Origin: Gigantopelta aegis
Lineage: Eukaryota > Mollusca > Gastropoda > Neomphalida > Peltospiridae
Direction of reading: 5' to 3'
NCBI RefSeq assembly: GCF_016097555.1
Contig: NC_054701.1
Location: 6,011,093-6,075,092, forward strand
Length of the DNA stretch: 64,000 nucleotides
Shown: piece by piece, positions 57,048 to 64,000 of the stretch
How the letters are laid out: each line of letters begins with the position of its first letter
How positions within the stretch are numbered: position 1 is the stretch's first letter
Translations under genes and position numbers: made by a program
The notes under the pieces: generated by a model
What the model was told of the DNA's origin: nothing
What the model saw: only the letters and a program-made list of their open reading frames with translations
Databases searched by the model: none

Positions 57048-59587
57048 AGATTGGTGCTGGGATGTCGTTAATCAGATTGGTGCTGGGATGTCGTTAATCA
57101 GATTGGTGCTGGGGTGTCGTTAATCAGATTGGTGCTGGGATGTCGTTAAACAGATTGGTGCTGGGATGTCGTTAATCAGATTGGTGCTGGGATGTCGTTA
57201 ATCAGATTGGTGCTGGGATGTCGTTAATCAGATTGGTGCTGGGATGTCGTTAATCAGATTGGTGCTGGGATGTCGTTAAACAGATTGGTGTCGTTAATCA
57301 GATTGGTGCTGGGGTGTCGTTAAACAGATTGGTGCTGGGATGTCGTTAATCAGATTGGTGCTGGGATGTCGTTAATCAGATTGGTGCTGGGGTGTCGTTA
57401 ATCAGATTGGTGCTGGGATGTCGTTAAACAGATTGGTGATGGGGTGTCGTTAAACAGATTGGTGCTGGGGTGTCGTTAATAAGATTGGTGCTGGGGTGTC
57501 GTTAATCAGATTGGTGCTGGGGTGTCGTTAATCAGATTGGTGCTGGGGTGTCGTTAATCAGATTGGTGCTGGGATGTCGTTAAACAGATTGGTGCTGGGG
57601 TGTCGTTAAACAGATTGGTGCTGGGATGTCGTTAATCAGATTGGTGCTGGGGTGTCGTTAATCAGATTGGTGCTGGGGTGTCGTTAATGAGATTGGTGCT
57701 GGGATGTCGTTAATGAGATTGGTGCTGGGATGTCGTTAATAAGATTGGTGCTGGGGTGTCTTAATCAGATTGGTGCTGGGATGTCGTTAAACAGATTGGT
57801 GCTGGGATGTCGTTAATCAGATTGGTGCTGGGATGTCGTTAATCAGATTGGTGCTGGGATGTCGTTAAACAGATTGGTGCTGGGGTGTCGTTAATCAGAT
57901 TGGTGCTGGGATGTCGTTAAACAGATTGGTGCTGGGATGTCGTTAATCAGATTGGTGCTGGGATGTCGTTAAACAGATTGGTGCTGGGGTGTCGTTAATC
58001 AGATTGGTGCTGGGGTGTCGTTAATCAGATTGGTGCTGGGGTGTCGTTAATCAGATTGGTGCTGGGATGTCGTTAATCAGATTGGTGCTGGGATGTCGTT
58101 AATCAGATTGGTGCTGGGGTGTCGTTAAACAGATTGGTGCTGGGATGTCGTTAATCAGATTGGTGCTGGGATGTCGTTAAACAGATTGGTGCTGGGATGT
58201 CGTTAATCAGATTGGTGCTGGGATGTCGTTAAACAGATTGGTGCTGGGGTGTCGTTAATCAGATTGGTGCTGGGGTGTCGTTAATCAGATTGGTGCTGGG
58301 GTGTCGTTAATCAGATTGGTGCTGGGATGTCGTTAATCAGATTGGTGCTGGGATGTCGTTAAACAGATTGGTGCTGGGATGTCGTTAATCAGATTGGTGC
58401 TGGGGTGTCGTTAATCAGATTGGTGCTGGGGTGTCGTTAATCAGATTGGTGCTGGGATGTCGTTAAACAGATTGGTGCTGGGATGTCGTTAATCAGATTG
58501 GTGCTGGGATGTCGTTAAACAGATTGGTGCTGGGATGTCGTTAAACAGATTGGTGCTGGGATGTCGTTAATCAGATTGGTGCTGGGGTGGCGTTAATAAG
58601 ATTGGTGCTGGGATGTCGTTAAACAGATTGGTGCTGGGGTGTCGTTAATCAGATTGGTGCTGGGATGTCGTTAATCAGATTGGTGCTGGGGTGGCGTTAA
58701 TAAGATTGGTGCTGGGGTGTCGTTAATCAGATTGGTGCTGGGGTGGCGTTAATAAGATTGGTGCTGGGATGTCGTTAATCAGATTGGTGCTGGGGTGGCG
58801 TTAATCAGATTGGTGCTGGGATGTCGTTAAACAGATTGGTGCTGGGGTGGCGTTAATAAGATTGGTGCTGGGATGTCGTTAAACAGATTGGTGCTGGGGT
58901 GTCGTTAATCAGATTGGTGCTGGGATGTCGTTAATCAGATTGGTGCTGGGATGTCGTTAAACAGATTGGTGCTGGGGTGTCGTTAATCAGATTGGTGCTG
59001 GGATGTCGTTAATCAGATTGGTGCTGGGATGTCGTTAAACAGATTGGTGCTGGGGTGTCGTTAATCAGATTGGTGCTGGGATGTCGTTAATCAGATTGGT
59101 GCTGGGATGTCGTTAATCATATTGGTGCTGGGATGTCGTTAATCAGATTGGTGCTGGGATGTCGTTAAACAGATTGGTGCTGGGGTGTCGTTAAACAGAT
59201 TGGTGCTGGGATGTCGTTAATCAGATTGGTGCTGGGATGTCGTTAATCAGATTGGTGCTGGGGTGTCGTTAATCAGATTGGTGCTGGGATGTCGTTAATC
59301 AGATTGGTGCTGGGATGTCGTTAATCAGATTGGTGCTGGGGTGTCGTTAATCAGATTGGTGCTGGGATGTCGTTAATCAGATTGGTGCTGGGATGTCGTT
59401 AATCAGATTGGTGCTGGGGTGTCGTTAATCAGATTGGTGCTGGGATGTCGTTAAACAGATTGGTGCTGGGATGTCGTTAATCAGATTGGTGCTGGGATGT
59501 CGTTAATCAGATTGGTGCTGGGGTGTCGTTAATCAGATTGGTGCTGGGGTGTCGTTAATCAGATTGGTGCTGGGGTGTCGTTAAACA
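57041..59587. repeat. 26-bp tandem array, about 98 copies
   Basis: Unit gttaatcagattggtgctgg followed by gatgtc, with three main variable positions (atca/aaca/aata, and gggatg/ggggtg). Last unit ends tgtcgttaaacaagc, the SINE 3'-end motif. Confidence 0.97.
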
Positions 59588-60360
59588 AGCATCTCTTCCC
59601 TTTAAGTGCCGCACACATTAAGAGTATTCAGCTTTATCAATAACATTTGTATATATGAATTAAACACCGGGGATGTGCGATGTCCTGTCTGTGGAAAAGG
59701 GCATATATATATATATATACGCCCAGGCTGCTAATCGGTAGAGCACCCCACCCCCACCCTAGCGCATACCTACCGCGAACCACCAGTGCCACCACCATAC
59801 TGATTTGTATTCTTACAATCTCGTATTTGAACCAAACTGGCAAATATTGGTTGATATTTTCACTGAACAGTACTAGTTCTTAAGTTGCCGAAGCTTTGAG
59901 GCCGTAGCTAGCATAGAAGGGGGGTGGAGGGAGGGGCAAGGGGGTTATTTGCTGCCCCCTCCCCTTCTTAAATACGAAAACGTGTTTTTTATAATTAAAA
60001 AGTGTCTCTTTTTTTTAATCTAACTTAAAATACCTATATTACTCTTTTTATTATTAGTTTTACTGCCCCGCACCCCCACCCCAGCTATTTGGACTAGGTA
60101 CGGCCCAGATTCTGTATTTGTTTTGAAATTCTGCAGCAAGGTTAACGACCCAGTAAAGCCGTCAGGCAGTGTCTCGTACAGGATGTATAATGGGCGCAGG
60201 TACTATATACATATAATACGGTCTCAATGGACTGACCTCGAAAATACGACTGGAACGTCAGGAATCAAGAGGGACACAAAGGTGTTAGGGAATGGGGATA
60301 ACAAGTGCATCGCCCTCTGTCTCTCTGTCTCTCTGTCTCTCTCTCTCTGGCTGTCCGTAT
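59588..60360. other. Intergenic, nothing recognised
   Basis: Includes a short SINE-like piece (gatgtcctgtctgtgg at about 59678) and a (TA)n run near 59704. No gene supported. Confidence 0.4.
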
Positions 60361-60361
60361 G

Positions 60362-60364
<3 letters not shown>

Positions 60365-60452
<88 letters not shown>

Positions 60453-60460
60453 GAGACAGA
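60365..60460. repeat. (GA)n microsatellite with CAGA units
   Basis: About 72 bp of GA then cagacagacaga. Confidence 0.95.
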
Positions 60461-61265
60461 GAGAGAGTGAGAAGATATTAATCTGAAACCAAAACCAAAA
60501 TCATTACTAAATTATCTATCACTATTATCGTAACATATTATGTTTTATTTCATAGTAAATCCAGATAACTGCAAATTGTGCTGATGCAGCGTTTCCCCCC
60601 TCGTTATTCGAGTTCGGTTGATAGCACGCGGTGTTGTAGAAGGGGACATTAATAAGCAGCATTGTTTTAAAGTATTTACCGTGTTACACAACGTCAGGGT
60701 GTCGCTCCACATTCCTCTGGCGAGCTCTGGAAACAATGAGTCGAGGTTTGGGTTATCTCTGAAAAACTCGACATTTCATATAAACAACAACCTTCACATG
60801 ACTGATGCAGTTTTGATAACCACCCACCCCCCAACCTTCGCCATAGTCTAAGGTGTAAGTTGCAAAACAAACATTCACCTGATTTTGCAACATAATAACA
60901 TAATAAGTAATATTTCGTCCTTGTGTAGGAAAAGTAATTAGTAAGTGCATCAAAGTCATAGTCGCTTCGTTGATTCACGGGGTGCCACATGTGCAGGGAT
61001 ACCTTGCAGGAGGGGGTCTACACTGTAGTCATGTTTCCTGGGAAAACATATTTTAAAAGATCTGCTTAAGCAGACAGTGGTCTCAACCCTCGAAACCCTC
61101 AACCTGCATACGCGCCTGATGGGGGCAGTCATGATTTTGGCAAAACATCTTTTGGACTGTTTTATGCACAGATGCAATTTTCACTACGTTGATCATGTTA
61201 TTGTAAATTATTTTGTTGTTCAGCGTGTTCGCTAGTCAGTGGCATCAGCAATTAAAGGGATAACG
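60461..61265. other. Intergenic, nothing recognised
   Basis: Moderately CpG-containing stretch at 60590-60740 without a convincing frame or splice sites. Confidence 0.35.
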
Positions 61266-61269
61266 TGGC

Positions 61270-61450
61270 ACGGGGTGGAGTGGGGGTGGGGTGGAGATGC
61301 GTAGCCCATGGGTAATGCTCTTGCCCAATGGTAGTCATATTGGGATATTTTTCATTCCAGCCAGTGCTCCACAACTGGTGTAAGAAAGGCTGTGATATGT
61401 ACGATCCTGTCTGTGGTATGGTGCATATGAAAGATCTGCCTCTGCTAAGC
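61270..61450 (+). mobile_element. tRNA-derived SINE, 5' part
   Basis: Head tgcgtagcccatgggtaatg, then ctccacaactggtgtaagaa, tgtctgtggtatggtgcata, ending near aaagatc. The 3' end is missing. Confidence 0.7.
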
Positions 61451-61554
61451 CCATCGCATACTACAACTTTCCTGTTTGTGTCTTGGGCTACCCTTTTCGT
61501 TGAGGGGTTTGTTATATATAGTCTGTTTGAGTCAAAAGGTAACCATATATAACT

Positions 61555-61840
61555 TTATAATGAATAATATTAAAAGTTATATTAAAACATATTGTTGAGT
61601 TTTAAACCTATACCAACTCAAATATTATAACATTTTTTACTAAAAAAAAAGCCCAAACTAATTATATGTAAATAAAAGCTTTTCATAATAAATTACCATC
61701 TAATTAAATAGATTAAATCTCCTTTTTCAATAAAGAGTGAAACCATAATGCTAGAACAGCCAGGTAATCGATAATGCAGTGCAAAGAGACAAAAGGTAGA
61801 ACTGCGCGTCCTTTACCGTAGCTGTTCCAACAGTTGTCTT
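61555..61840. repeat. Diverged repeat shared with 63760-64000
   Basis: Common blocks include aaaacatatt, gttttaaac and an end containing aacagcc...gctgttcca. The right copy runs off the window edge. Confidence 0.5.
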
Positions 61841-61841
61841 C

Positions 61842-62155
61842 ATACCGGTGTAATAGCCCAAAATATACCCCCGCCAAACTATACCCGGTGTATAAACTGG
61901 ACTAGCCCAGAATATACCACGGGGTATAAAACAGGCTAGCCCAGAATATACCTCTCTTTTATGAAAGCAATAGTTGCTTTTCTTTTAAAGCGTTTATTAT
62001 TATTATTAATTTATTTGTTTTGTATACAGGTTAGTATTAAAAAATGAGGGCTATGTTTAGGGTTAGGGTTAGGTTTAGGGGTATAAAACAGGCTAGTCCA
62101 TTTTAACCCCGGGTATAGTTTGGCGGGGATATATTTTAGGCTGTTACACCGGTAT
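61842..62155. mobile_element. Foldback MITE, ends ATACCGGTGTAA, arms of about 65-80 bp
   Basis: Left arm ataccggtgtaatagccc...ccgccaaactatacccgg; right arm is its complement ending ttacaccggtat. Near-identical arms with short telomere-like gggttaggg in the loop. Confidence 0.85.
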
Positions 62156-63228
62156 CAAAAAGTAATTTGTAAAGAAACTTTTTTATTTGCACTGTTTGTG
62201 GATTTGTTTTTCTTTAAAAAAAAGAAACGTTATTTGATTTGATATGATTTTAAAACTTAATAATATGTTTTTATATGAATTTTAAGTGTTTTTTTCATTA
62301 TGGAGTTATAAGCTAATTCATCGTTTCGCTTTTGACACAAACGGATTATAAAACATTGCATACTTTCTTTATTCGTGATAAAAAGTAGGCCTACGTTCAA
62401 TGTATTTTTTGAAAATGGACGTCTGATATGAATTGGACCTTGGCAGCAAACATACATTTGGAAGTTCTCGTTCACATACCCCCCCCCCCCCCCCCCCCCC
62501 CACACACACACACAACAAGCTGAATAGCATGTTAGTAAATAGTAGCCATTTTGGATTTAATTAATTCTCATTCAAATATGCACTTCTAAGAGTTGGATGA
62601 GTACTTTTATTTATGATCAGTACCAAAACGCAACATTTTAATAAATTATATTAATTTGGCCGTTAAAGGTGCTTATAAAAGCATGACGTTATAAAGATAT
62701 ATGTATTAGTGTACATGCATGCCACGAACAGGGACACAACGTGGTCAAGATATATAGGCCTAATATATATATATACCCAGGACTCTCCTTGAAAACAACT
62801 ATCAGAATCCTAAAACGTGATTTCCGGGCATGTATTTTGATGGCTTGAAGTTATTGGGGTGGTGTTTCAATTAGATGGCCCGAAACACAATTTCCTGTCA
62901 TCATAATTACAAAATTAACCATTTTCAAAAAGTAATTTTAAAGGTTATTTTGGAAAGTTTTATAACGAAAGAATAATCGCTTAGATGAGTTGCAACATGA
63001 GTATTAAATTAGTTCGACATTATGAAGACATTTTTTTAATTGTAGTTTTTATTTTTTGATAGTTTATATAACTTTAGTTATTCGCTTTTGAAATAACCTC
63101 AGTTTGGGTTGTGCCCCCTGGAATGACTGAGGGAACTATTTTTCACAGAATACTAGTACAATGCAAATTAAAAAGGATACATTTTAATAGACCAGTTTGT
63201 TGTTGTATCATCATACATGTATGTTGCA
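62156..63228. other. Intergenic, nothing recognised
   Basis: AT-rich; C tract then CA repeat at 62481-62515. Confidence 0.4.
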
Positions 63229-63416
63229 GAGGCGGATCCAAGGGGGACCAGGGAACCGGACCCCCCCCCCCCCCCACCCCCCTAAAAAAAAATCCAAGTC
63301 TTTTTTCTGATTTTGTGTTTGTTTTACTTCAGTTTGGTAGCCTTTTTAACGAGTTGGTCCATATGCCCTTTTTACTTAGGACCCCCCCCCCCCCCCCATA
63401 TTTATTGGCTCCAGCC
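63229..63416. mobile_element. MITE related to 1652-2049
   Basis: ggcggatccaaggggg at the left and tattggctccagccc at the right, with C tracts (63260-63278, 63380-63397) and cctttttaacgag...gcccttttt as in the first copy. Confidence 0.65.
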
Positions 63417-64000
63417 CTGTGTTGGAGGGAGATGGTGATAAGAGGTTGTGCTGTGCGTGGTTGGTGGGATCCCAACCACACAAGAACACACATGAACTGC
63501 CGAGGAACTGTGGAATGTTACGTAGCCGGAAGTCGCAAGCACCGAGAAGGGTTTATAGGTGTGAACCAGCCCTGACCTCTGACCCCGTCTACCGATTTCT
63601 ACAATGTGTGTAACGCGCCGCCGTCCCACTTTAAAAGAGAACTTACGACATGAAGAGCTGTTTGGGGTGAAGAGGGAAGGGAGGAGAGAACTCGAACAAG
63701 TGCCCAAATTGGTTTCAGAATCCGTTTATGTCTAAAGGGAACCGATGAATTGGCATATAATTGCATAGTGAATAATGTTAAAATTCATATCAAAACATAT
63801 TATTACGTTTTAAACATTCTTTAAAAAAAATTTTAAATCTTGGTGTAAATAAAAAAAAAAGTTTCTTTAGAAATTTCCATCAAATTACAAATGTTAAATC
63901 TTCTTTTTTTGATACAGGGATGAAGGCAACTGATGGAACAGCCTAGTTGAACCAAGTAAATCTGTGTGTACTGCAGTATACTTTGGCTGTTCCAGTATTG
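63417..64000. other. Right edge, unassigned
   Basis: 63440-63640 is CpG-richer (accggaagt-like site at about 63526, gcgccgccg at about 63616) and could be a repeat or a promoter. From about 63760 it is the second copy of the 61555 repeat, cut by the window edge. Confidence 0.35.

Noticed and set aside
60123-60470. 115-aa plus-strand frame
   Set aside because: Its second half is the GA microsatellite, and the first half has no recognised similarity.
63111-63575. 154-aa plus-strand frame
   Set aside because: It crosses a MITE with C tracts (poly-Pro), so it is not a plausible gene.

Overview
This looks like nuclear DNA from a marine mollusc, probably a gastropod. The DNA is AT-rich, coding sequence is split into short GT-AG exons with phases that join, and there are many copies of a tRNA-derived SINE whose 3' end reads like gtgtcgttaaacaaaa, a type common in gastropods. 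The species assignment is inference. Only about 1.6 kb of the 64 kb is coding that I can support.

Three genes can be assembled exon by exon. (1) 14609 to 4458, minus strand: a complete eight-exon HEMK1, the release-factor glutamine methyltransferase (319 aa, with LDIGSGSG, NPPY and a probable mitochondrial presequence). (2) 21463 to 27923, plus strand: a four-exon single-pass membrane protein of the C3orf18/SMIM29 type (120 aa), which includes a 26-nt microexon and a GC-AG intron. Genes 1 and 2 are head to head, as HEMK1 and C3orf18 are in the human genome as I recall it, so this appears to be an ancient gene pair. (3) 53887 to 47751, minus strand: a four-exon HMGA-type protein (94 aa) with three AT-hooks, each on its own exon, and a short acidic tail exon. 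A CpG-rich promoter-like stretch lies upstream of it.

The rest is repeats. Tandem arrays make up more than a fifth of the window: an 81-bp array that duplicates the 3' splice site of C3orf18-like exon 3 (25.27-26.0 kb); a 23-bp array just after that exon's 5' splice site, carrying its reverse complement (26.13-27.0 kb); a 32-bp array (28.03-28.45 kb); a 72-bp array of about 104 copies (28.56-36.10 kb); a 66-bp array starting just past the HMGA stop codon (45.46-47.68 kb); a 75-bp array in HMGA intron 1 (50.56-51.09 kb); and a 26-bp array of about 98 copies (57.04-59.59 kb). Long open frames across these arrays arise because several units are multiples of three, not because they code.

DNA transposons include one nearly full-length Tc1-like element (43.77-45.26 kb, one frameshift and one in-frame stop), TTAA-flanked elements with piggyBac-style targets, and at least eight MITE or foldback elements. 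A broken THAP-domain exon lies between the two head-to-head genes. No rRNA, true tRNA, CRISPR, LTR element or endogenous virus was recognised. From about 54.8 kb to the right edge I see only SINEs, MITEs, arrays and microsatellites.

The most unusual signal is around C3orf18-like exon 3. Its acceptor has been copied into a ladder of decoy acceptors upstream, and its donor is followed by about 18 perfect complements of the donor downstream.
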